Positions 26,160 through 33,321 of a stretch of DNA of 35,987 nt are shown here, in pieces. The notes under the pieces were generated by a model. It ran no database searches. It was given only the letters and a program-made list of their open reading frames with translations, and was not told the origin of the DNA. The stretch comes from Streptomyces huasconensis (GTDB lineage Bacteria > Actinomycetota > Actinomycetes > Streptomycetales > Streptomycetaceae): positions 1 through 35,987 of the forward strand of contig RBWT01000078.1 of assembly GCA_004010275.1 (NCBI GenBank), read 5' to 3'. Every line of letters starts with the position of its first letter. Positions within the stretch are counted from its first letter, which is position 1. The translations under genes and the position numbers were made by a program.

Positions 26160-26185
26160 TGCAGGTCAGCGCCGTATGACCTGTA
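26160..26185. promoter_or_regulatory. Paired arm-type sites next to attR
   Basis: TGCAGGTCA at 26160-26168 and TGACCTGTA at 26177-26185 form an inverted pair with 8 nt spacing, ending 3 nt before attR. The same 9-mer occurs twice at the attL side, in both orientations. This is the expected layout for integrase or excisionase binding in attP arms. Confidence 0.5.
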
Positions 26186-26188
26186 AAG

Positions 26189-26252
26189 CACGCAACTCTA
26201 CGAGGGCACGAACCAGGTCCAGCGGATCGTGATGGCGCGGAATCTGCCGTAA
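26189..26252 (+). pseudogene. attR: displaced host 3' end of the acyl-CoA dehydrogenase gene
   Basis: Encodes TQLYEGTNQVQRIVMARNLP then a TAA stop, in GC-rich host-type codons, with no start or upstream gene on its left. It is the original 3' end of the dehydrogenase gene, cut off by the element. It confirms that the right boundary of the element lies at about 26189-26194. Confidence 0.85.
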
Positions 26253-26344
26253 GGCGCAGGGGCCACGGAGACGCTTCCGTTCGCGGCGATGAGTTTCCGT
26301 GGTCCCGGCGGTCTCTCCTGTTGTCGACGGCACAGGAGGAACAC

Positions 26345-27012
26345 ATGGAACAGGAACGACCGAAGCAGCCGGAACAGCTGGTGCGGGTGCAGAACTTCAC
26401 GGTGTCGAGCGACGGGTTCGGGGCCGGTGAGGGGCAGAGCCTGGAGCGGCCGTTCGGGCACGCCGAGCCCGGGGAGATGTTCGCCTGGGCGGGGGCCACG
26501 GCGAGCTGGCCCAACCGCACCGACCCGGGCGGCAGCCGCGGTCTCGACGACTGCTTCACGCGGGACTTCGCGCGGAACATCGGCGCCGAGATCATGGGGC
26601 GCAACAAGTTCGGGCCCCAGCGCGGCCCCTGGACGGACCACGAGTGGCGCGGCTGGTGGGGCGACGAGCCGCCGTTCCACACCCCGGTGTTCGTCATGAC
26701 CCACCACAAGCGGCCGTCGTTCACGCTCTCCGACACGACGTTCCACTTCGTCGACGGCGACCCCGCCACGGTCCTCGCGCAGGCGCGGGAGGCCGCGGGC
26801 GGCAAGGACGTCCGGCTCGGCGGCGGGGCCACCACCATCCGGGAGTTCCTCGACGCGGCCTCGTCGACACGCTGCACGTGGCGGTCTCGCCGGTGCGGCT
26901 CGGTTCCGGCGTACGGCTGTGGGAGTCGCCGGACGAGCTGCTCGACCGGTACCACCTGGACGTCGTGCCCAGCCCGAGCGGCGTGACGCACCACCTGTTC
27001 TGGCGGAAGTGA
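26345..27012 (+). CDS. Dihydrofolate reductase / RibD C-terminal family protein (one frame break)
   Basis: About 222 aa NADPH-dependent reductase-like protein. ATG at 26345 has AGGAGG upstream. Visible: RVQNFTVSSDGFGAGEGQS, the GAEIMGRNKFGPQRGPW nucleotide-binding block, FVMTHHKRPSFTLSDTTFHF, VRLGGGATTIREFLDA with its Gly-rich loop, and in the second frame DTLHVAVSPVRLGSGVRLWE and HHLFWRK at the end. One G is missing in the GCGGCC run near 26855-26860; restoring it gives DAGLVDTLHVAV. These proteins reduce unknown substrates and are common in actinobacteria. It is the first host gene right of the element. Confidence 0.85.
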
Positions 27013-27053
27013 ACAAGTGACGCGGGGCCGCTCGGGCCGTGGTGCGCCTGGGG

Positions 27054-28058
27054 CTAACCGTCCAGCTGTTCCAGCGTGGCGACGGACGGGCCCCTGCGGG
27101 TCTGTTCGTCCCTCGCCACGTCCTCGGCGGCGCCCAGCACCCGTACCGCGTTCTGCCCGGTCAGCTTGGCGAGGTCGGCCTTCGACCAGCCGCGGTCCAG
27201 CAGCTCGGCGATGAGGTTCGGGTAGCCCGCGACGTCGTCCAGGCCGTCCGGCGTGAAGGCCGTGCCGTCGTAGTCGCCGCCGATGCCGATGTGGTCGACG
27301 CCCGCGACCTCGCGCATGTGGTCGAGGTGGTCGGCGACGGTGGTGACGGTGGCGACCGGGCGCGGCGTCGACTCCTCGAAGGCCGCGTGGACCTTCATGG
27401 CCGCGGGGGTCGTGTCGAGGTGGTGGAAGCCGTGGGCGCGCATGTTCTCGTCGGCGGCCGCCGTCCAGTCGACCGCCGCCTGGAGGAGGTCGCCCAGCAT
27501 GCCGACGCGGTTCATCTCGCGTACGACCTCGTGGCCGAAGGGCGACAGGCCGCCCACCCCCGGCTCGTCCGTCGCCGAGTCCGCCCACGCGATGTTGTCG
27601 TTGTGCGTGAGCGTCATGTAGCGGACGCCGAGCGTGTGCAGCGCCCGCAGCGTGGCGAGGGAGTTGTTGATGGAGTGACCGCCCTCGGCGCCCATCAGGG
27701 AGGCGATGCGGCCCTCGGAGCGGGCCTTCTCCATGTCCGCCGCCGTCAGCGCGCGGGCCAGGTCCGCCGGGTGGCGGGCCAGCAACTGCTCGACGCAGTC
27801 GATCTGTTCGAGCGTGGCGCTGACCGCCGCGTCACCGGCCAGGTCCGTGCGGACGTACACCGACCAGAACTGCGCGCCGACACCGCCGGCGCGCAGCCGG
27901 GCGATGTCGGTGTGCAGGTGGCCGGTCTGGTCGGTGGCGATGTCGAGGCGGTCGAGGTCGTACCCCGCCTTCTCGCGGAGGGCCCACGGCAGGTCGTTGT
28001 GGCCGTCGACGACCGGGAAGTCGGCGAGGAGGGCGCGCGCTTCGTCCAGGGATGTCAT
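27054..28058 (-). CDS. Membrane dipeptidase (peptidase M19) with ~60-residue internal deletion
   Basis: 334 aa; the family is usually ~390-400 aa. It keeps the metal motifs FPVVDGHNDLPWALREK, SLMGAEGGHSINNSLATLRA, MTLTHNDN and GIGGDYDGTAF. The block that normally follows 'GMLxDL' (DLSH...FSHSS) is absent: GMLGDL joins directly to LQAAVDWTAAADENMRA. Those two missing His are expected ligands of the binuclear zinc site, so the protein as written should be inactive. The frame is otherwise clean with GC3 bias, and CTC sits on each side of the joint. ATG at 28058 lies 5 nt after the purE stop, so it is the third gene of the purK-purE unit. It could be an assembly collapse or a real deletion. Confidence 0.85.
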   Translation of the reverse strand: MTSLDEARALLADFPVVDGHNDLPWALREKAGYDLDRLDIATDQTGHLHTDIARLRAGGVGAQFWSVYVRTDLAGDAAVSATLEQIDCVEQLLARHPADLARALTAADMEKARSEGRIASLMGAEGGHSINNSLATLRALHTLGVRYMTLTHNDNIAWADSATDEPGVGGLSPFGHEVVREMNRVGMLGDLLQAAVDWTAAADENMRAHGFHHLDTTPAAMKVHAAFEESTPRPVATVTTVADHLDHMREVAGVDHIGIGGDYDGTAFTPDGLDDVAGYPNLIAELLDRGWSKADLAKLTGQNAVRVLGAAEDVARDEQTRRGPSVATLEQLDG

Positions 28059-28062
28059 GCGC

Positions 28063-28596
28063 TCACTTTCCCGAACCGAAGCCGAATCCGGAACCCGCTC
28101 CCTCGACCTTGGTGCGCAGCCGCTTGCCCTTCTCCGTCGCCTGGTCGTTCAGATCCTGCTGGAACTCCCGCATACGGGACAGGAGTTCGGCGTCGTGCGC
28201 CCCGAGCATCCGGGCGGCGAGCAGACCGGCGTTGCGCGCACCACCGACCGAGACGGTGGCCACCGGGACGCCGGCGGGCATCTGCACGATGGACAGGAGG
28301 CTGTCCATGCCGTCCAGGTACTTCAGCGGGACCGGGACACCGATCACCGGCAGCGGCGTCACCGACGCCAGCATGCCGGGCAGGTGGGCGGCGCCGCCCG
28401 CGCCCGCGATGATCGCCTTCAGGCCGCGGTCGGCGGCCTGCTCGCCGTACGCGATCATCTCGCGCGGCATGCGGTGCGCGGAGACGACGTCGACCTCGTA
28501 CGAGATCTCGAACTCGTCGAGGGCCTTGGCGGCGGCCTCCATCACGGGCCAGTCCGAGTCGGAGCCCATGACGATGCCGATAAGGGGAGAGGTCAT
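28063..28596 (-). CDS. purE: N5-carboxyaminoimidazole ribonucleotide mutase PurE
   Basis: 177 aa, class I PurE that moves the carboxyl group of N5-CAIR to CAIR in purine synthesis. GIVMGSDSDWPVMEAAA is the signature phosphate loop; VDVVSAHRMPREM carries the catalytic His. IAGAGGAAHLPGMLA, PVPLKYLDGMDSLLSIVQMP and GGARNAGLLAARML complete the family core. ATG at 28596 overlaps the purK stop by four bases (ATGA), the usual actinobacterial arrangement. A Gly/Phe-rich tail (GAGSGFGFGSGK) extends past the conserved end. Confidence 0.96.
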   Translation of the reverse strand: MTSPLIGIVMGSDSDWPVMEAAAKALDEFEISYEVDVVSAHRMPREMIAYGEQAADRGLKAIIAGAGGAAHLPGMLASVTPLPVIGVPVPLKYLDGMDSLLSIVQMPAGVPVATVSVGGARNAGLLAARMLGAHDAELLSRMREFQQDLNDQATEKGKRLRTKVEGAGSGFGFGSGK

Positions 28597-29747
28597 TCGG
28601 TGATCGTCCCTCTGAGGTAGCCGGCTGCGTGGCGGGCGCGGTCGAGGACCTCGTCCAGGTCGTCGCCGTAGGTGTTGACATGGCCGACCTTGCGGCCGGG
28701 CTTCACGTCCTTGCCGTACATGTGGATCTTCAGCTGCGGGTCGCGGGCCATGCAGTGCAGGTACGCGGCGTACATGTCGGGGTAGTCGCCGCCCAGGACG
28801 TTGGCCATGACGGTCCACTTGGCGCGCGGGCGCGGGTCGCCGAGCGGCAGGTCGAGCACGGCGCGCACGTGGTTGGCGAACTGCGAGGTGATCGCGCCGT
28901 CCTGCGTCCAGTGGCCGGAGTTGTGCGGGCGCATCGCCAGTTCGTTGACCAGGATGCGTCCGTCGGCCGTCTCGAAGAGTTCGACGGCGAGGTGGCCGAC
29001 CACGCCCAGTTCCTGCGCGACGCCGAGGGCCAACTCCTGCGCCTGGCCAGCGAGTTCCGCCGAGAGGCCGGGAGCCGGGGCGATCACGGTGTCGCACACG
29101 CCGTCGACCTGCTGGGACTCGACGACGGGGTAGGCGACGGCCTGGCCGTGCGGCGAGCGGACGACGTTCGCCGCCAGTTCGCGTACGAAGTCGACCTTCT
29201 CCTCGGCGAGCACCGGGACGCCGGCCCGGAAGGGCTCCGCGGCGTCCTCGACGGAACGCACGAACCACACCCCCTTCCCGTCGTATCCGCCGCGCACCGT
29301 CTTGAGGATGACCGGGAAGCCGTCGCCGCCGTCCGAGGCGCCCTCGGCCGCGAAGGCGGCCACGTCGGCCGGGTCCTTCACGATCCGGTGGCGCGGGCAG
29401 GGCACGCCGATCTCCGTGAGCTTCGCGCGCATCACGCCCTTGTCCTGGGCGTGCACCAACGCGTCGGGCCCCGGACGGACGGGGATGCCGTCCGCCTCCA
29501 GGGCCCTGAGGTGCTCGGTGGGTACGTGTTCGTGATCGAAGGTGATCACATCGCAGCCCCGCGCGAAGTCACGCAGCGTGTCCAGGTCGCGATAGTCGCC
29601 GATGACGACATCGCCGACGACCTGCGCCGCGGAATCCAGCGGGGTGTCACTGAGGAGCTTGAATTTCAGGCCGAGGGGGATGCCCGCCTCGTGGGTCATG
29701 CGGGCGAGCTGACCGCCGCCGACCATGCCGACTACCGGGAACGTCAC
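28593..29747 (-). CDS. purK: N5-carboxyaminoimidazole ribonucleotide synthase PurK
   Basis: 384 aa ATP-grasp enzyme that converts AIR, bicarbonate and ATP to N5-CAIR. GTG at 29747 (VTFPVVGMVGGGQLARMTHE) follows a TGGGGGT site; a longer frame from 29849 is rejected. Family blocks: DVITFDHEHVP, FPVILKTVRGGYDGKGVWF (ATP-grasp Lys and Gly-rich loop), AEEKVDFVRELAANVVRS, VAVELFETADGRILVNELAM, RPHNSGHWTQDGAITSQFAN and NVLGGDYPDM. The 9-G run at 29790-29798 lies in the non-coding space before it. It heads the purK-purE-dipeptidase unit and is divergent from the GtrA gene. Confidence 0.95.
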   Translation of the reverse strand: MTFPVVGMVGGGQLARMTHEAGIPLGLKFKLLSDTPLDSAAQVVGDVVIGDYRDLDTLRDFARGCDVITFDHEHVPTEHLRALEADGIPVRPGPDALVHAQDKGVMRAKLTEIGVPCPRHRIVKDPADVAAFAAEGASDGGDGFPVILKTVRGGYDGKGVWFVRSVEDAAEPFRAGVPVLAEEKVDFVRELAANVVRSPHGQAVAYPVVESQQVDGVCDTVIAPAPGLSAELAGQAQELALGVAQELGVVGHLAVELFETADGRILVNELAMRPHNSGHWTQDGAITSQFANHVRAVLDLPLGDPRPRAKWTVMANVLGGDYPDMYAAYLHCMARDPQLKIHMYGKDVKPGRKVGHVNTYGDDLDEVLDRARHAAGYLRGTITE

Positions 29748-29992
29748 ACCCCCAGGGTATCGGCCGCTCCCGGGCACCCGGGAACCGCCGGGGGGGGGCG
29801 AGGCCCCCGGGCCCCTTCCGTCACAGTGGAGCCCGTCACAGCGGGCCACGGTGTTCGGACGCCCGCGCGCGCCGGGAGGGCCCGCTGGTTAGCATGGCTG
29901 GGTCGACACGACCGAATCACCAATCCGTCGGCATGTACACGAGCCGGGGCACACCGCCCTGGTACGAACCGACGGGGGCTGGGGCGACCACC

Positions 29993-30538
29993 ATGACGGA
30001 ACGGGGCGCACTTCGGGGACGACTGGACAGGGTCTGGCGCGAAGTGGCCAAGTTCGGGGCCGTGGGAGCGGTCGGGACACTGGTCAACTTCGCCGTCTTC
30101 AACTACGTACGCCACGTCACGGATCTGCACGTGGTGCGCGCGAGCGTGGTCGCGACCGTCGTCGCCATCGCCTTCAACTACGTGGGGTTCCGTTACTTCA
30201 CGTACCGGGACCGCGACAAGAGCGGCCGCACCAAGGAACTCACGCTGTTCCTGCTGTTCAGCGCGGTCGGCCTGGTGATCGAGAACGGCGTGCTCTACGC
30301 CGCGACGTACTGGTTCGGCTGGGACGGCAGGCTCCAGTCCAACTTCTTCAAGTTCCTCGGCATGGGCATCGCCACGCTCTTCCGCTTCTGGTCGTACCGC
30401 ACGTGGGTGTTCAAGGCGCCGCCCGTGCGTGAGGCCGTCGCGCATGCGGAATCGTTCCTGGAGAAGTCGCGGGAGCCGGGGCAGGGGCCGGAGCAGGACC
30501 GCGAGCGCGACCGGCCCGTCGTACGGCGCGCCGGCTGA
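29993..30538 (+). CDS. GtrA family membrane protein
   Basis: 181 aa with four predicted membrane helices, GAVGAVGTLVNFAVFNYV, VVATVVAIAFNYVGFRYFTY, LTLFLLFSAVGLVIENGVLY and NFFKFLGMGIATLFRFWSY. The pattern NFxxFRYFTY / FRFWSYRTWVF is the GtrA signature (DPMS-like flippase partner). These proteins are thought to help move lipid-linked sugars across the membrane for surface glycosylation. ATG 29993 is preferred because homologues start near TERGALRGRL; in-frame starts at 29894 or 29933 are possible. It converges with the kinase gene 15 nt away. Confidence 0.88.
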   Translation: MTERGALRGRLDRVWREVAKFGAVGAVGTLVNFAVFNYVRHVTDLHVVRASVVATVVAIAFNYVGFRYFTYRDRDKSGRTKELTLFLLFSAVGLVIENGVLYAATYWFGWDGRLQSNFFKFLGMGIATLFRFWSYRTWVFKAPPVREAVAHAESFLEKSREPGQGPEQDRERDRPVVRRAG

Positions 30539-30553
30539 CGCCGTTCCGTCGGC

Positions 30554-31822
30554 TCAGCGCACGGTCTCGTGCGCGGCCTCCGTCTTCGACAGCGGCGTAC
30601 GCGACAGGAAGAGGCCGAAGACCGGCGGCTTCGTCTGGAGCATCTCCAGGCGGCCGCCATCCGCCTCCGCGAGGTCCCGGGCCACGGCGAGGCCGATCCC
30701 CGTGGAGTTGCGGCCGCTGATCGTCCGCTCGAAAATGCGCGCCCCGAGGTCGGGCGGGACGCCGGGGCCCTCGTCCGTGACCTCGATGACCGCCTGGTTG
30801 CCGGTGACGTGGGTCCGCAGGGCGACCGTGCCGCCACCGTGCATCAGGGAGTTCTCGATCAAGGCCGCCAGGACCTGCGCGACCGCGCCCGGCGTGCCCA
30901 CCGCCTCCAGGTGCCGCTTGCCCGAGCTGACGATGGCGCGGCCCGCGCTGCGGTAGGCGGGGCGCCACTCCTCCAGCTGCTGCTTGATCACCTCGTCCAG
31001 GTCGAAGGCGACGGCGGAGCCGGTGCGGGGGTCGCGGGAGTTGGTGAGCAGCCGCTCCACGACGTCGGTGAGGCGCTCCACCTGCGCCAGCGCGATCGTC
31101 GCCTCCTCCTTCACCGTGTCCAGCTCGTCGGTGACGGTGATCTCCTCCAGCCGCATGGACAGGGCGGTCAGCGGGGTGCGCAGCTGGTGGGAGGCATCGG
31201 CGGCCAGGCGCCGCTCGGCGGTCAGCATGCGGCCGATGCGGTCGGCGGAGGCGTCCAGGACGTCGGCGACGCGGTCCAGTTCCGGTACGCCGTACCGCTT
31301 GTGGCGTGGGCGGGAGTCCCCGGAGCCGAGGCGTTCGGCGGTCTCGGCGAGGTCGGTGAGCGGGGAGGCCAGGCGGTTGGCCTGGCGGACGGCGAGGAGC
31401 ACCGCGGCGATGATCGCGAGCAGCGCGACGGCGGCGATGATCAGCAGGGTGCGGCCGACCTCGCGGGTGACGGCGTCCTTCGGTTCCTGCACGGTGACCT
31501 GTTCGCCCTGCTCGCCGGGGCGGGTGGCGCTGATCACGTCGCCGGTGGGGCGCTTGCCGATCTCGATGGAGGGGCGGCCGGGCAGGTCGATCCGGGCGTA
31601 GCGGGCGGTGGCGACCTGGTCGCGCAGGATGGCGGCGCTGATCCGCTCCTGGCTGATCAGCCGGCTGTCGACGATGCTGGCGAGGCGCATGGCCTCGGAG
31701 TCCACGCGTTCCTGGGCGCTGCTGCTGATCGTCCTCGTCTCGACGATGACGAGGCTGACGCCGAAGACGGCGATCACGACGAGGACGACGGCGAGGGTGG
31801 AGTTGATCAGTCGGCGACGCAT
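30554..31822 (-). CDS. Sensor histidine kinase
   Basis: 422 aa. Two membrane helices (about residues 9-27 and 124-145) flank a ~95 residue extracytoplasmic sensor. A HAMP linker follows (NRLASPLTDLAETAERLGSG). The HisKA box DASHQLRTPLTALSMRLEE has the phospho-His at ~212. The ATPase domain has the N box ALIENSLMHGGGT, G1 VTDEGPGVPPDLGARIFER and G2 STGIGLAVARDLAEADGG. ATG at 31822. It is the cognate kinase of the response regulator at 32172-32849, from which it is separated by 349 bp of repeats. The stimulus is unknown. Confidence 0.92.
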   Translation of the reverse strand: MRRRLINSTLAVVLVVIAVFGVSLVIVETRTISSSAQERVDSEAMRLASIVDSRLISQERISAAILRDQVATARYARIDLPGRPSIEIGKRPTGDVISATRPGEQGEQVTVQEPKDAVTREVGRTLLIIAAVALLAIIAAVLLAVRQANRLASPLTDLAETAERLGSGDSRPRHKRYGVPELDRVADVLDASADRIGRMLTAERRLAADASHQLRTPLTALSMRLEEITVTDELDTVKEEATIALAQVERLTDVVERLLTNSRDPRTGSAVAFDLDEVIKQQLEEWRPAYRSAGRAIVSSGKRHLEAVGTPGAVAQVLAALIENSLMHGGGTVALRTHVTGNQAVIEVTDEGPGVPPDLGARIFERTISGRNSTGIGLAVARDLAEADGGRLEMLQTKPPVFGLFLSRTPLSKTEAAHETVR

Positions 31823-31885
31823 GTGCTTAGTGTCGCGGATCGAAGCGGGCTGGGGGCGCGGAATGGCCGCGGGGTGGTCCCGCTG

Positions 31886-31920
31886 CCCTTAGGGGCGCGG
31901 GGAACTGCGCGACCAGCCAC
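31886..31920 (-). repeat. Dispersed GC-rich palindromic repeat, copy 5 (reverse)
   Basis: Reads CCCTTAGGGGCGCGGGG, AACTGCGCG and ACCAGCCAC on plus: the inverse complement of the consensus, with its hairpin shortened. Confidence 0.8.
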
Positions 31921-32002
31921 GACGGTCCGCGGAGGCCGACGGTCCTGACCTCGCAGACGCGGCTGCCTCCGGCGGTTTGGCGGGCGGGTGCGGGGCGTCT
32001 TT

Positions 32003-32038
32003 GGTTGCTCGCGCCGTTCCCCGCGCCCCTTACGGGGC
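32003..32038 (+). repeat. Dispersed GC-rich palindromic repeat, copy 6
   Basis: Plus orientation, core GGTTGCTCGCGCCGTTCCCC. The GCGCC form matches copy 1, the only other copy with C in place of A before GTTCCCC. Confidence 0.8.
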
Positions 32039-32121
32039 CCTAGCGGCGTGGGTCGGCGTGGCGTCAAAGCCGCCGGAGCGGCTGCCCGCCGCCGTATCGT
32101 GCGCGGGTGCGGGGCGTCCTC

Positions 32122-32159
32122 GCTTGATCGCGCAGTTCCCCGCGCCCCTTACGGGGCGC
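32122..32159 (+). repeat. Dispersed GC-rich palindromic repeat, copy 7
   Basis: Plus orientation, TTGATCGCGCAGTTCCCCGC with perfect GCGCCCC-TTAC-GGGGCGC hairpin, ending 12 nt before the response regulator stop codon. On the minus strand this hairpin may act as the regulator's transcription terminator. Confidence 0.8.
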
Positions 32160-32171
32160 CAAACGTGTGGG

Positions 32172-32849
32172 TCAGCTCTTTTCGAAGCGGAAACCCACGC
32201 CCCGCACCGTCGCGATGTACCGCGGGTTCGCCGCGTCGTCGCCCAGTTTTTTGCGGAGCCAGGAGATGTGCATGTCCAGGGTCTTGGTGGACGACCACCA
32301 CGTCGTGTCCCAGACCTCCCGCATCAGCTGGTCGCGCGTGACGACGCGGCCCGCGTCGCGCACGAGGACCCGCAGCAGGTCGAACTCCTTTGCCGTGAGC
32401 TGGAGTTCCTCCTCGCCCATCCAGGCCCGGTGCGACTCCACGTCGATCCGCACGCCGTGCGTGGACGGCGCCTCCTTGTGCTCCGTGGCCCCGCGCCGCA
32501 GCAGGGCCCGCACCCGGGCCAGCAGCTCGGCGAGGCGGAACGGCTTGGTCACGTAGTCGTCGGCGCCCGCGTCCAGACCGACGACGGTGTCCACCTCGTC
32601 GGCGCGCGCGGTGAGGATCAGGATCGGCACCGTGAGCCCGTCGGCGCGCAGCCGGCGGGCGACCTCCAGGCCGTCCATGCCGGGCAGCCCCAGGTCGAGC
32701 ACGACAAGATCGACACCGCCCTGGAGTCCGGCGTCGAGGGCGGTCGGGCCGTCCTCGCGCACTTCGACCTCGTAACCCTCCCTGCGCAGGGCGCGGGCCA
32801 GCGGCTCCGAGATGGACGCGTCGTCCTCGGCGAGCAGTACACGGGTCAT
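32172..32849 (-). CDS. OmpR/PhoB-type response regulator
   Basis: 225 aa. ATG at 32849 is taken as start because MTRVLLAEDDASI begins the receiver domain; a longer frame to 33047 is likely untranslated leader. No ribosome binding site precedes it, so the mRNA may be leaderless. Receiver residues: E8-D9-D10, phospho-acceptor D52 (VVLDLGLPGMDG), T80, K102 (DYVTKPF). The winged-helix effector domain follows (LQLTAKEFDLLRVLVRDAGR, RDQLMREVW, TLDMHISWLRKKLGDDAANP and RGVGFRFEKS). Partner of the kinase at 30554-31822. Targets unknown. Confidence 0.93.
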   Translation of the reverse strand: MTRVLLAEDDASISEPLARALRREGYEVEVREDGPTALDAGLQGGVDLVVLDLGLPGMDGLEVARRLRADGLTVPILILTARADEVDTVVGLDAGADDYVTKPFRLAELLARVRALLRRGATEHKEAPSTHGVRIDVESHRAWMGEEELQLTAKEFDLLRVLVRDAGRVVTRDQLMREVWDTTWWSSTKTLDMHISWLRKKLGDDAANPRYIATVRGVGFRFEKS

Positions 32850-33321
32850 GAGGTGATGGTAGTCCGCGGTGGACAAGGCCTGTGCGGTGATCGCACAGCG
32901 GAGGCGACGGCCTGCGGCTGTAGGACGCGAAACTAGGAAACACCTTTGAATGTGCGCCGCCGGTTGCAGCCAAACCTGTGATCCATGTCTCAAGTCCTTC
33001 CATATGCCTCCCTGTGGTGTCGTATGGTGACCCAACGCCTGATGCACTACTCAAGGACCTTTGGCCCGCTGTGCGCGCCTTAGGTCTCTTTTATGTGCGG
33101 GCCGGCTTCGGCCAGCCTTGAAAGGAATGACCTGTGGTCGGGCCCTGCGCGCGAGGTTGCGCCCAGGGTGTGGATCCCGGAGTCGCCGTCCCTCGCTCCC
33201 TCCACCAGGGTGTGAACCTCCCCCGGGCGTGGGGTTGGACGAGGCGGCACCGGTGCCGACCGCCCCCCACCGGGCGCGCACACGCTCCTGCCGCGCGTCC
33301 CGAACCCACGAGGATCGACCC
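32850..33321. other. Long intergenic region upstream of the peptide transporter
   Basis: 472 bp between the divergent response regulator and POT genes. Its left half is less GC-rich (around 32930-33100), suggesting promoters for both. The right half is GC-rich with GTG-containing frames; a 15-codon frame starting GTGTGGATCCCGG is present but unconvincing. No riboswitch or tRNA recognised. Confidence 0.55.

Larger units (their letters stand above)
20161..26194. mobile_element. ~6 kb site-specific integrative element in an acyl-CoA dehydrogenase gene
   Basis: Bounded by imperfect ~60 bp duplications of the target gene's 3' end. Order from the left: arm-type repeats, tyrosine integrase (minus), HTH protein, excisionase-like protein, two small probable DNA-interacting genes, terminator, then a minus-strand module (59 aa protein, DUF397, 65 aa, 72 aa, Scr1-type HTH, DUF6879, 63 aa). 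Base composition is visibly lower in GC than the flanks. Its layout resembles actinomycete integrative elements (AICE type), but no FtsK/TraB transfer gene and no recognisable replication initiator was seen. It is therefore either a degenerate element or a small mobilisable/satellite form. Confidence 0.85.
31823..32171. other. Repeat-filled spacer between response regulator and kinase genes
   Basis: 349 bp without a gene, between two genes on the same strand that are normally adjacent. It holds three palindromic repeat copies (31886-31920, 32003-32038, 32122-32159). No promoter motif could be assigned, so it is unclear whether the two genes are still co-transcribed. Confidence 0.75.

Noticed and set aside
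25997..26188. Short frames on either strand between the 63 aa gene and attR
   Set aside because: No start with ribosome binding site; region is better explained as promoter and attachment arm.
32850..33321. Riboswitch or leader peptide upstream of the transporter
   Set aside because: No known aptamer pattern or convincing short coding frame; long leader alone is not evidence.
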